Below are positions 43,224-50,464 of a stretch of 64,000 nucleotides of DNA, piece after piece (positions within the stretch are counted from its first letter, which is position 1; every line of letters begins with the position of its first letter). The notes below the pieces were generated by a model. It had not been told where the DNA came from. It did no database searches and saw only the letters and a list, made by a program, of their open reading frames with translations. The translations under genes and the position numbers were made by a program. The stretch lies in NCBI RefSeq assembly GCF_003610195.1, contig NZ_RAPO01000001.1, forward strand, positions 1,178,001 through 1,242,000, written 5' to 3'. This DNA is from Halopiger aswanensis (GTDB taxonomy: Archaea > Halobacteriota > Halobacteria > Halobacteriales > Natrialbaceae).

Positions 43224-43502
43224 ATGTCCGAACCCGATCGGGAGCCAACCAAGAAACCGACGAACACGAAGAAGGAGGCGAAACACGAGGACCAGTGGAT
43301 GATCCGTAACTGGATCGGGGTCGCCGTCGTCTCGATCTTCGGCCTCCTGTTGCTTATGATCGCGTTGATGCAGGCGACCGGCGTCATGGACGTGTTCGGC
43401 TCCGTCGCGGAGACGGGGACCCAGCAGTGGGCCGTCTTCGGTGTGCTCGCGCTGATCTGGCTCGCGCTCGCCGGCTGGAGCTGGAAAGCGATCTCCGGCT
43501 AA
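43224..43502 (+). CDS. 92-residue two-span membrane protein
   Basis: After a charged, lysine-rich N-terminus (REPTKKPTNTKKEAKHEDQW, unusually basic for this genome) come two helices (IGVAVVSIFGLLLLMIALMQ and WAVFGVLALIWLALAGWSW). It appears in the haloarchaeal small-membrane-protein repertoire but has no recognised function. The ATG at 43224 follows a purine-poor leader, with no clear promoter. It lies 106 bases after the aminotransferase gene on the same strand. Confidence 0.65.
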   Translation: MSEPDREPTKKPTNTKKEAKHEDQWMIRNWIGVAVVSIFGLLLLMIALMQATGVMDVFGSVAETGTQQWAVFGVLALIWLALAGWSWKAISG

Positions 43503-43596
43503 CGAGGGCAACGGCGGGTTCCGTTTCGGTTTCGATCGGCTTTGTAACGTCACGCATTCTCTGCGCTCTCCCATCCGTGTGCTCGAGCCACCCATC

Positions 43597-43615
43597 GTCA
43601 GCGCTTCGCGCTGAC
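43597..43615. repeat. 7-bp stem hairpin in an intergenic region
   Basis: GTCAGCG and CGCTGAC pair around the loop CTTCG. The structure lies about 95 bases after the small membrane gene and 140 before the YchF gene. It is short, and similar GC-rich stems can occur by chance, so it is only a weak candidate for a transcript end. Confidence 0.35.
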
Positions 43616-43687
43616 GCGCAGCAGAACCGCGCTGCGATTCGGCGACGGCGACGATGAACGACCGACGCGACCGAACGACTGATTCGC

Positions 43688-43708
43688 GTGTGTTTTCTCG
43701 TAACACAC
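43688..43708 (+). promoter_or_regulatory. Inverted repeat upstream of the YchF promoter
   Basis: GTGTGTT and AACACAC form a perfect 7-bp inverted repeat spaced by seven bases, ending 20 bases before the TATA-like element at 43729-43734. The geometry, about two helix turns upstream of the TATA, is that of a dimer operator or activator site. Confidence 0.45.
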
Positions 43709-43728
43709 TCTCGTCGGAAGGAAACGTG

Positions 43729-43734
43729 TTTAAT
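43729..43734 (+). promoter_or_regulatory. TATA-like element of the YchF gene
   Basis: TTTAAT is centred 26 bases before the ATG at 43757, implying a leaderless transcript and supporting that start over an upstream in-frame one. Confidence 0.55.
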
Positions 43735-43756
43735 CGGGCCGCTCCTGGGACGGCTA

Positions 43757-44956
43757 ATGAGTACGAGTTACCGGATCGGACTGGTCGGCAAACCGTCCGT
43801 CGGCAAATCTTCCTTCTTCAACGCGGCGACGATGAACGACGTGCCCGAGGGTGCCTACCCGTTCACGACGATCGATCCCAGCGTCGGCGAGGCCTACGTC
43901 CGCGTCGACTGCGCGGCCCCCGAGTTCGACGAGGAGTGTACGCCTAACGTCGGCTACTGCGATCACGGCACGCGGTTCGTCCCGACGAAACTCGTCGACG
44001 TCGCCGGCCTCATCCCCGGCGCTCACGAGGGCGCCGGGCTGGGGAACCAGTTCCTGACCGACCTGAACGAAACCGACGTGCTCGTCCACGTCGTCGACTT
44101 CTCCGGCCAGACCGACCTCGAGGGCGAACCCACCGAGGACCACGATCCCCGGAAGGACATCGACTTCCTCGAGGAGGAACTCGACCAGTGGTACCTCGGT
44201 ATCCTCGAGAAAGGTATCGAACGCTACGAATCCGGCTACACGACCGAAGACGACGCCATCGAGGAGGAACTCGCCGAGCAGATGAGCGCGTTCAAGACCA
44301 ACGAGGACGAGATCAAACGGCTCATCCGCCGAATAGACATCGGCTTCGACCCCGAAGAGTGGGAGGACGACGATAAACTCGAGCTCGCCCGCGAAATCCG
44401 CAAGGAGACCAAGCCGATGGTCGTCGCGGCGAACAAGATGGATCTCCCGGAGGCCCAGGAGAACTACGCGGAGATCACGGACGACCCCGACTACGACCAC
44501 CTGACGTTCGTTCCCTGCAGCGCCCACGCCGAGAAGGCGCTCAAGTCCGCTGACAAGGCCGGCGTCGTCGACTATCGCCCCGGCGATGCGGACTTCGAAA
44601 TTACGGGCGACATCTCGGGCGAGCAGGAGGAGGGTTTAGAGCAGATTCGCGACTTCCTCTCCGAGTACGGCGCGACGGGCGTCCAGGCCGCGCTCGAGAC
44701 GGCGCTGTTCGACGTGCTCGGCGTCGTCCCGGTGTTCCCGGGCGGCGCGAACGGGCTGGGCAACGAGCGCGGCGAGGTGCTGCCCGACTGCTACCTGATC
44801 CCGCCGAACTCGACCGCGGAGGACTTCGCGTACAGCCTCCACTCCGACATCGGCGACGGGTTCCTCCACGCGATCGACTGCCGGACGAACCGGCAACTGG
44901 GCAAGGACTACGAGGTCGAGTCGCGGGACGTGATCGAAGTTATCACGACGAACTGA
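43757..44956 (+). CDS. ychF: Redox-regulated ATPase/GTPase YchF (OLA1-like, Obg superfamily)
   Basis: This 399-residue P-loop protein has G1 GLVGKPSVGKSSFFNA (about 8-23), G3 VDVAGLIPGAHEGAGLGN, G4 NKMD in AANKMDLPEA and a C-terminal TGS domain with LPDCYLIPPNSTAEDFAYSLHSDIGDGFLHAIDCRT (only parts listed). A coiled insert at about 135-215 separates G3 and G4, as in the archaeal branch. Members associate with ribosomes or translation and often prefer ATP. The TATA box sets the ATG. It is monocistronic. Confidence 0.9.
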   Translation: MSTSYRIGLVGKPSVGKSSFFNAATMNDVPEGAYPFTTIDPSVGEAYVRVDCAAPEFDEECTPNVGYCDHGTRFVPTKLVDVAGLIPGAHEGAGLGNQFLTDLNETDVLVHVVDFSGQTDLEGEPTEDHDPRKDIDFLEEELDQWYLGILEKGIERYESGYTTEDDAIEEELAEQMSAFKTNEDEIKRLIRRIDIGFDPEEWEDDDKLELAREIRKETKPMVVAANKMDLPEAQENYAEITDDPDYDHLTFVPCSAHAEKALKSADKAGVVDYRPGDADFEITGDISGEQEEGLEQIRDFLSEYGATGVQAALETALFDVLGVVPVFPGGANGLGNERGEVLPDCYLIPPNSTAEDFAYSLHSDIGDGFLHAIDCRTNRQLGKDYEVESRDVIEVITTN

Positions 44957-44995
44957 GCGCTTCGCACCCCCTCTCAGCTCGATTTTTGCTGTCGT

Positions 44996-45232
44996 TCACC
45001 GGCCCCAAGTGAGCCGCTCTACCGCCGTATCGAGGCGCGACGAGACGCGGTCCATCCAGCCGTCGGGAGAGAGCGACCGGAGCCGCCCCTCGTCGACCTC
45101 GATCCGCTCCGGGCCGAAGAGGTCGCGTCCTGCGCGTTCGTCGCCGTTCCCGCCGTCGTCCTCCCCCTCGGTGACGGCCTCGAGCGCGATCGACGTCGAA
45201 CACCGACCGCAGGCCTCGCGTTCTTTTGGCAT
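44996..45232 (-). CDS. 78-residue conserved protein with a CxxC motif
   Basis: The N-terminal MPKEREACGRCSTSIALEAV contains CGRC, perhaps half of a zinc site. The middle is acidic and Gly-rich (EGEDDGGNGDERAG) and the C-terminus is globular-like (GRLRSLSPDGWMDRVSSRLD). No family is recognised with confidence. It is divergent from the gene at 45458, with a TTAAG element (about 45265) upstream on its strand. Confidence 0.5.
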   Translation of the reverse strand: MPKEREACGRCSTSIALEAVTEGEDDGGNGDERAGRDLFGPERIEVDEGRLRSLSPDGWMDRVSSRLDTAVERLTWGR

Positions 45233-45326
45233 GATTATTCATCCAGCAGTACGGCCCGCCGCGACTTAAGCGCTGGCTCCGGGCCCGGGGCGACGCGCTT
45301 TTGGTCTCGGCGTGGCATTTCATCGC

Positions 45327-45461
45327 ATGGTCGATGGTGTCGTGAACGGCGATTCGGGCGCGCGGACTCGAGACGCGCCCGCCCGCCGCTCGAGTTCGCA
45401 GTCGCTCGGGGGTCGGACAGCCGCGAAAAGAACGAAAGAGCAATCGGGGGACCGGACATGA
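45327..45461 (+). CDS. Possible 44-residue leader peptide overlapping the next gene
   Basis: A frame from the ATG at 45327 to the TGA at 45459-45461 (MVDGVVNGDSGARTRDAPAR at the start) overlaps the ATG of the next gene as ATGA. A GCTTTTGG element is centred about 27 bases upstream, so a leaderless mRNA would begin right at this ATG. The peptide is basic, unlike typical proteins here. It may be a coupling leader or a coincidence. Bases 45356-45380 also hold a GGGCGCG/CGCGCCC inverted repeat. Confidence 0.3.
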   Translation: MVDGVVNGDSGARTRDAPARRSSSQSLGGRTAAKRTKEQSGDRT

Positions 45462-46114
45462 GCGACCACGAGAGACGGAGTGGGGATGTTGCCGGTTCGG
45501 AGCACTCGGTCGAGGGACCGGAGTCGGAAACGGGGACGAGCGAACCCGACGTCCCCGACTGGGACGACGACTACGTCGACCGCGTGAGCGACCGGCTCAT
45601 GCACAACTACGACTTAGAGAAGGACCGCACCGTCGCCGGCGAGCGCTTTACGCTGTACGGGCGGATGAACCTCGTCAGCCAGAAGCACTTCCTCCACCCG
45701 GCGATCTCGCTCGCCGAGCACGAGTCGAACGAACACCTGTTCGTCCAGCGCGTCGACCGCGTCGACGACCGCACGCTCGATCGGTACGTCGACCTCGGGC
45801 ACGAACTGGCTGATTCGGATGCGTGGCTCGAGCCCGACGAGGAACACTTCGCGACGGAGTTTACGTTCGTCGCGGTCGCGCCGTCGATTCCCGACGACCT
45901 GGGCCGTCGCGTCGCGGACTTTTCGGAGCGAACGCTACTGAAGTACGGCTACCACGGCCACTACGAAATCAACCTGGTCGTCGTCGCACCGGAGCAGGAA
46001 GAACTGGTCGCCAACGAGAACGCCGACGTCGAAGCGGCGTTTCGACTCTGGGAAGAAATCGAGCGCGAGGAGCCGGGAATTCTCGGGCTGATCGCCCGCC
46101 GGCTCCAGCTATAA
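45458..46114 (+). CDS. Conserved haloarchaeal protein of unknown function
   Basis: This 218-residue protein has an acidic, low-complexity N-terminus (about 1-45), then a globular region with DRLMHNYDLEKDRTVAGERF, LYGRMNLVSQKHFLHPAISL and a C-terminal TFVAVAPSIPDDLGRRVADFS. It has no membrane segment, and the conserved His/Arg/Lys pattern suggests a ligand pocket. No named family comes to mind. It may be translationally coupled to the short upstream frame and converges on the cstA gene. Confidence 0.7.
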   Translation: MSDHERRSGDVAGSEHSVEGPESETGTSEPDVPDWDDDYVDRVSDRLMHNYDLEKDRTVAGERFTLYGRMNLVSQKHFLHPAISLAEHESNEHLFVQRVDRVDDRTLDRYVDLGHELADSDAWLEPDEEHFATEFTFVAVAPSIPDDLGRRVADFSERTLLKYGYHGHYEINLVVVAPEQEELVANENADVEAAFRLWEEIEREEPGILGLIARRLQL

Positions 46115-46118
46115 GCTG

Positions 46119-47963
46119 TTAGTCGTCAGTCCGTTCTGCGTCGCCGCCGTCGGCTGCGACGGGTTCGTCGCCGATACCGCGGATCGACGAGATGTTGCCG
46201 TAACCGATCCGGAGCAGCGCCAGCGCCAGCGCGAGCAGCGTCAGGTTAATGACGATCTGTCCGCCGCCGGCGATCCAGGTCCAGACCGTAGGGTCGCCCG
46301 ACAGGAGCCGGCTGTACAGCACCTGGTAGAACGCGACCCACAGGAGGCCACACACCGTGATGAAGGCCATCAGGGCTAACGGAGCGCCGGTACTGTACAG
46401 CTGCTTGCTCCGGTCCCAGTTGGCGAGCCAGACAGTCCCGGTCAGCAGCGCGAGCGCGGCCAGCAGCTGGTTCGCGCCGCCGAACAGCAGCCACAGGTCC
46501 TCCCAACTCCCCGTGCCCAGCAGCACGAAGGCGAAGCCGACGACGAACGTCGTGTTGACGTAGCGGTTCGCGCCGTAGCCCTCGATCGCCGTCTCGGGCG
46601 TCCCGACGATCTCCTCGACCATGTACCGGCTCAGTCGAACGGCCGTGTCCATGCTCGTCAGGAGGAAGCTAGCAAGCACCAGCGCCATGAACGGCGCGCC
46701 GTAGGTCTCCGGAATGCCGAAGGCCGTGAGGATCACGCCCCCGCCGGTCGCGAAGTTCGGCAGCGCCGTCCCGATTCCGCCGGCGCCGGCGATGCCGGCG
46801 ACGCCGATCGTACAGAGCGCGACGGCCGCGAGCAGCCCTTCGCCGAGCATGCCGCCGTACCCGATCAGGCGCGCGTCGGTCTCCTTATCGAGTTGCTTCG
46901 CGGTGGTCCCCGAGGACACCAGCGAGTGGAACCCGCTGATCGTCCCGCAGGCGATCGTGATGAACAGCAGCGGGAACAGCGGCATCAACTCGTAGGCCGC
47001 GTTATCGCTGCCGAACAGCCCGTACCACGCGTCGATCTGGAACTCGAGCGGTTGGCTGGTGGTCGTGACGAACGTCCCGACGATCACGGCCAGCAGCGCG
47101 CCGCCCACGCCGGAGTACAGCAGGAACGACGAGAGGTAGTCGCGGGGCTGGAGCAGCATCCAGACCGGCAAGACGCTCGCGAGCCCGCCGTAGACGAGCA
47201 TCACCAGCACCCACGCCCCGACGTTCGCGTTGAAGCCGAGTTCGGGGATGATCGACGGCGCAGTCTCGCCGAACAGCACGATCGTCTCGGTGTTGGTCAC
47301 GTTGTCGAAGCCGCCGACCTCGCCGAACAGTGCGATCGGGTACTGGATGCCGACCCACACCGTCGCGAAGATGCCGGCGACGAACACGACCGTGCCGACG
47401 GAGAACGGCAGGTTCAGCTGGTACAGCCAGAACCCGAACACGAACGCGAGCCCCACGTAGAGGAGGCTCGCCGTCGCCGCCTGCGGATAGGCGTCGAACA
47501 CGATCCCGATGACCAGCGCGAACACCGCGACGACGAGAATCGTCAGCAGGAACGCGAACCACAGCAGCATGTTCTTGCCGCGTTCCCCGACGTACTCGCC
47601 GATGATGTAGCCGATCGACTTCCCCTCGTGTCGCAGGCTGCTCGAGAGCGAGACGAAGTCGTGGACCGCGCCGATCAGCGGGTTCCCGATCGCGACCCAC
47701 AGCAGCGCCGGAACCCAACCCCAGACCAGCGCGGCCGTGATCGGGCCGACGATCGGCGCCCCGCCCGCGATACTCGAATAGTGATGCCCCAGTAAGACCG
47801 GTTTCTTGGCCGGTACGTACTCCTGCCCGTCTTGGTACTTGTGTGCTGGCGTCTCTCGACTGTCGTCTAGGTCGACGAACTGCGAGAGGTAACGCCCGTA
47901 CCCGATGTACGCGACGCTAAACAGTACCAGCACCAGTGCCACGATCCAGATCACTCCTGCCAT
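46119..47963 (-). CDS. cstA: CstA-family carbon starvation/peptide or pyruvate transporter
   Basis: This 614-residue membrane protein has the CstA signature: GYGRYLSQFVDLDDSRETPA, LLGHHYSSIAGGAPIVGPIT and WVPALLWVAIGNPLIGAVHDF. There are some sixteen hydrophobic helices and AIACGTISGFHSLVSSGTTAKQL-like text (seen as IACGTISGFHSLVSSGTTAK). CstA proteins are tied to peptide uptake or pyruvate transport in starvation. An acidic C-terminal tail (DGGDAERTDD) is cytosolic. A strong TATA (48003-48011) lies 44 bases upstream, giving a short leader. Confidence 0.88.
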   Translation of the reverse strand: MAGVIWIVALVLVLFSVAYIGYGRYLSQFVDLDDSRETPAHKYQDGQEYVPAKKPVLLGHHYSSIAGGAPIVGPITAALVWGWVPALLWVAIGNPLIGAVHDFVSLSSSLRHEGKSIGYIIGEYVGERGKNMLLWFAFLLTILVVAVFALVIGIVFDAYPQAATASLLYVGLAFVFGFWLYQLNLPFSVGTVVFVAGIFATVWVGIQYPIALFGEVGGFDNVTNTETIVLFGETAPSIIPELGFNANVGAWVLVMLVYGGLASVLPVWMLLQPRDYLSSFLLYSGVGGALLAVIVGTFVTTTSQPLEFQIDAWYGLFGSDNAAYELMPLFPLLFITIACGTISGFHSLVSSGTTAKQLDKETDARLIGYGGMLGEGLLAAVALCTIGVAGIAGAGGIGTALPNFATGGGVILTAFGIPETYGAPFMALVLASFLLTSMDTAVRLSRYMVEEIVGTPETAIEGYGANRYVNTTFVVGFAFVLLGTGSWEDLWLLFGGANQLLAALALLTGTVWLANWDRSKQLYSTGAPLALMAFITVCGLLWVAFYQVLYSRLLSGDPTVWTWIAGGGQIVINLTLLALALALLRIGYGNISSIRGIGDEPVAADGGDAERTDD

Positions 47964-48002
47964 GGTAGTATCTCCCGTGCGACCGATAGTGCGGGATGAC
48001 CA

Positions 48003-48011
48003 TAAATATAA
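48003..48011 (-). promoter_or_regulatory. TATA box of cstA
   Basis: The minus strand reads TTATATTTA within an A/T-rich block, about 44 bases before the cstA ATG, so the mRNA would carry a leader of roughly 17 bases. Confidence 0.55.
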
Positions 48012-48107
48012 TTCATTGAGGTCCGATGAGACCGAGAATAATACCGGGTCAAGAGGCGGTTACCCGGCCGAAATACGAACTAACGGGGAACGGAACTCGC
48101 GTATAAC

Positions 48108-49121
48108 TCAGTTCACTGAGACGTTAAGTTCCGCAGCAACCTCCTCGAGCAGGCTACCTCGAACCTCCTCGACGCGGGTTTCGATCGTCGCGACGACCGG
48201 CACGTCGAACTCCCGGTCGATCCGCTCGAGGCGATCGCGCTCGGTTTCGACGCGCTGGCGGAGGTACGTCGCGCCGCGCCCCTCCTCGTGGGACTCGGGT
48301 TCCGGCGTCAGTCGGTTGACGACGAGTCCCTCGACGGGGAGGTCGGCGTCGTGCAGTTGGGCGAGCGAGCGCTGGGTTTCCCGGATCGAAAGTTCGTCGG
48401 GATTCAACACGAGGTAGAACGACGACTGCTCGCGCAGCACCTCGCCGGCGAACTCGAACCGTTCCTTCCGCGCCTGCAGGCGTGCGAGGATCGGGTCGCC
48501 GTCCATCACGCGTCGGGGCGCCTGATTGCCGATCGCGGCCTTCTCGTAGAGGTCGATGCTGTGTTCGCGTTTATCCATCAGCCGGTCGATCCACCCTTGA
48601 AGCAGGTCCGGCAACGCGAGCAGCCGCAGGGTCGCCCCGGTCGGCGAGGTGTCGAATACGACCCGATCATAGGGGTCGGCGTTGCGCATCACCTCGATGA
48701 ACCGATCGAACAGGGCCGCCTCGTACGCGCCGGGGGTCTGGTGGGCCATCTCGAGTTGCGCGTCGACCTCGTTGACCATCCCCGCACTCAGCTGGTCGTT
48801 TAGCTGGCGCTTGAGATCGGTGAGGTGCTCTTGGACCTCCTGATCCGGGTCGATCTCCATGGCGGAGAGCCCGTCGTACCCCTCGACCGGCTGCGGGTCG
48901 TCATCGAACGTCTGCTCGAAGACGTCGGCCGTGCTGTGGGCCGGGTCCGTCGACACGATCAGCGTCTCGAGTCCCGCCTCGACGCATTCGAGGGCGTAGG
49001 CGCTCGAGACGGTTGTCTTGCCGACGCCGCCCTTGCCGCCGACGAAGACGAACTCGGTCCCTGTACTATCATCGACCGCAGTCGCGTCCTCGGATCGGGT
49101 TGTCGTAGTAGACTCGCTCAT
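48108..49121 (-). CDS. ArsA/Get3 (TRC40)-family ATPase
   Basis: This 337-residue P-loop ATPase has the deviant Walker A VFVGGKGGVGKTTVSSAYAL, the switch region STDPAHSTADVFEQTF and a later FDTSPTGATLRLLALPDLL. Archaeal members resemble eukaryotic Get3, which handles tail-anchored membrane proteins, more than bacterial arsenite pumps. No arsenic gene is near. The first 20 residues are acidic and unstructured. It is preceded one base upstream by a 100-residue protein gene that probably shares its transcript. Confidence 0.88.
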   Translation of the reverse strand: MSESTTTTRSEDATAVDDSTGTEFVFVGGKGGVGKTTVSSAYALECVEAGLETLIVSTDPAHSTADVFEQTFDDDPQPVEGYDGLSAMEIDPDQEVQEHLTDLKRQLNDQLSAGMVNEVDAQLEMAHQTPGAYEAALFDRFIEVMRNADPYDRVVFDTSPTGATLRLLALPDLLQGWIDRLMDKREHSIDLYEKAAIGNQAPRRVMDGDPILARLQARKERFEFAGEVLREQSSFYLVLNPDELSIRETQRSLAQLHDADLPVEGLVVNRLTPEPESHEEGRGATYLRQRVETERDRLERIDREFDVPVVATIETRVEEVRGSLLEEVAAELNVSVN

Positions 49122-49122
49122 A

Positions 49123-49425
49123 TCAGAAGTGGTACTGGTGGCCCTTGCGTTCGATCAGCGACTGCCGATCCCACATCCGACGCTCCCAGGCCGCGTACTC
49201 CTCGCCGAGGTACGGCAGGAGTTCGGCCGTGTAGTAGGATACCGGCGACGGGATGCCGAAGGCATCGGGGAAACACGCGAGCATGAACGCGTCCTCGAGG
49301 TCCTCGGCCTCCTGTTCGATCTTCTCAGTGGCCGGATGGGCGATCATTCCGTGGTAGAGCCCGTGGAGCCACTCCTCGAGCGTCGCACGGAACGTGGCGA
49401 TTCGATCGGCGAGTTCCATCATCAA
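49123..49425 (-). CDS. 100-residue partner of the Get3-like ATPase, unknown function
   Basis: This small acidic alpha-helical protein (MELADRIATFRATLEEWLHG, LYHGMIAHPATEKIEQEAED, DAFMLACFPDAFGIPSPVSY) ends one base before the ATPase gene. It has no signal or metal motif. The tight coupling suggests a cofactor or client-related role in membrane-protein targeting. The start has three in-frame ATGs at 49425, 49422 and 49419; the first is used here. Confidence 0.7.
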   Translation of the reverse strand: MMMELADRIATFRATLEEWLHGLYHGMIAHPATEKIEQEAEDLEDAFMLACFPDAFGIPSPVSYYTAELLPYLGEEYAAWERRMWDRQSLIERKGHQYHF

Positions 49426-49546
49426 TCATGCGTGACGCTGCGGATAAAAAGATATCGCGTCCCGTGACGGCGAACGGCCCGTCGGCTCCCCTCACGACGG
49501 GACGGACCGCGAACCGATCCGGTCGAGCGTCGGTGGTCGCCGTACC

Positions 49547-49960
49547 TCAGGCGAACTCCGTGGCGATGTGGTCGAGGGCGCGCTCGAGTTCGCCCCTTCG
49601 TTTCCACGCAGCGATCCGGTCGGTAAACGGCAGCGAGACGGCGAGCGAGACGGTCGAGCGCAGCAGGACGCGCGTCCCCGAGCCTCCGTCGACTGGCTCA
49701 AGGTCGAGCCACGTCTCGAGGTGCGAAAACGGGCCGCCGTCGCCCTCCTGCGTGTAGTAGAGTTCGCTCTCGCGGTCTTCGAATCGGAGCGGGACCTGCA
49801 GTCCGGGACCGCCGGCGACGACGACCGTCGCGCCGTCGCGCTCGTGGACGGACTCGACGGTGAAACTCCCCTCTGCCTCGACGATCGTCGGCGGATCGAG
49901 CCGCGCCGACAGCTCTGCTGGCGAAGCGTCGACGACGCGCGACGCGGTGACCTCCCGCAT
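49547..49960 (-). CDS. SRPBCC/START-fold protein
   Basis: This 137-residue protein shows the helix-grip pattern of the polyketide cyclase/CoxG-like SRPBCC group: VTASRVVDASPAELSARL, EDRESELYYTQEGDGGPF and a final long helix AAWKRRGELERALDHIATEF. These proteins bind small hydrophobic ligands in a cleft. No ligand or partner is evident. It sits 121 bases upstream of the Get3-partner gene on the same strand, and a shared transcript is possible. Confidence 0.75.
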   Translation of the reverse strand: MREVTASRVVDASPAELSARLDPPTIVEAEGSFTVESVHERDGATVVVAGGPGLQVPLRFEDRESELYYTQEGDGGPFSHLETWLDLEPVDGGSGTRVLLRSTVSLAVSLPFTDRIAAWKRRGELERALDHIATEFA

Positions 49961-50107
49961 ACGGCCACGTTCGGGCTACGTGCCATAAACCTCGGTGGCG
50001 TGACAGCGGTGCCGGACACCGGCTTCGACGATCGCGGGAGTCGACAACGGGACCGAAGAAACCGGCGAGGGGAAACGGCTAAGTGGCGAACGGCCGCGTT
50101 TCCACGC

Positions 50108-50329
50108 ATGGCATCCGACGGGGAACGGGACGGACTCCAGGAAGGACTCGAGTCGTCACAGGGCGATCCGCGGCTGCTGACTGCCCTCAACGCCGTCCTC
50201 TCGACGGCCTTTGCCGCGCTGGTTCTCTGGGGATTGGATTTCATCGGCGCCCGCGAGTTTACCCTCACGACGCTGGCGGTCGTCGCCGTCTGTCTCTTCG
50301 TGCTCACCTATACCGTCGTTCAGTCCTGA
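50108..50329 (+). CDS. 73-residue two-span membrane protein
   Basis: A charged N-terminus (MASDGERDGLQEGLESSQGD) is followed by two helices (LNAVLSTAFAALVLWGLDFI and LTTLAVVAVCLFVLTYTVV). No recognised function. Proteins of this size and topology are frequent in haloarchaea. It is oriented with the spermidine-synthase-like gene 135 bases downstream. Confidence 0.6.
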   Translation: MASDGERDGLQEGLESSQGDPRLLTALNAVLSTAFAALVLWGLDFIGAREFTLTTLAVVAVCLFVLTYTVVQS

Positions 50330-50464
50330 ATCCGCCATTTCCCGGCGCTTCGCGACCGTTCGCTCGAGCACCTAGCACCTACGCTATCGCGGTCGCCGCG
50401 TCTCGAGCGAGGACTGTACGCCGAGGCGACAAGTACTCACCCGCGGACCCCGTCCCATGGGGTG

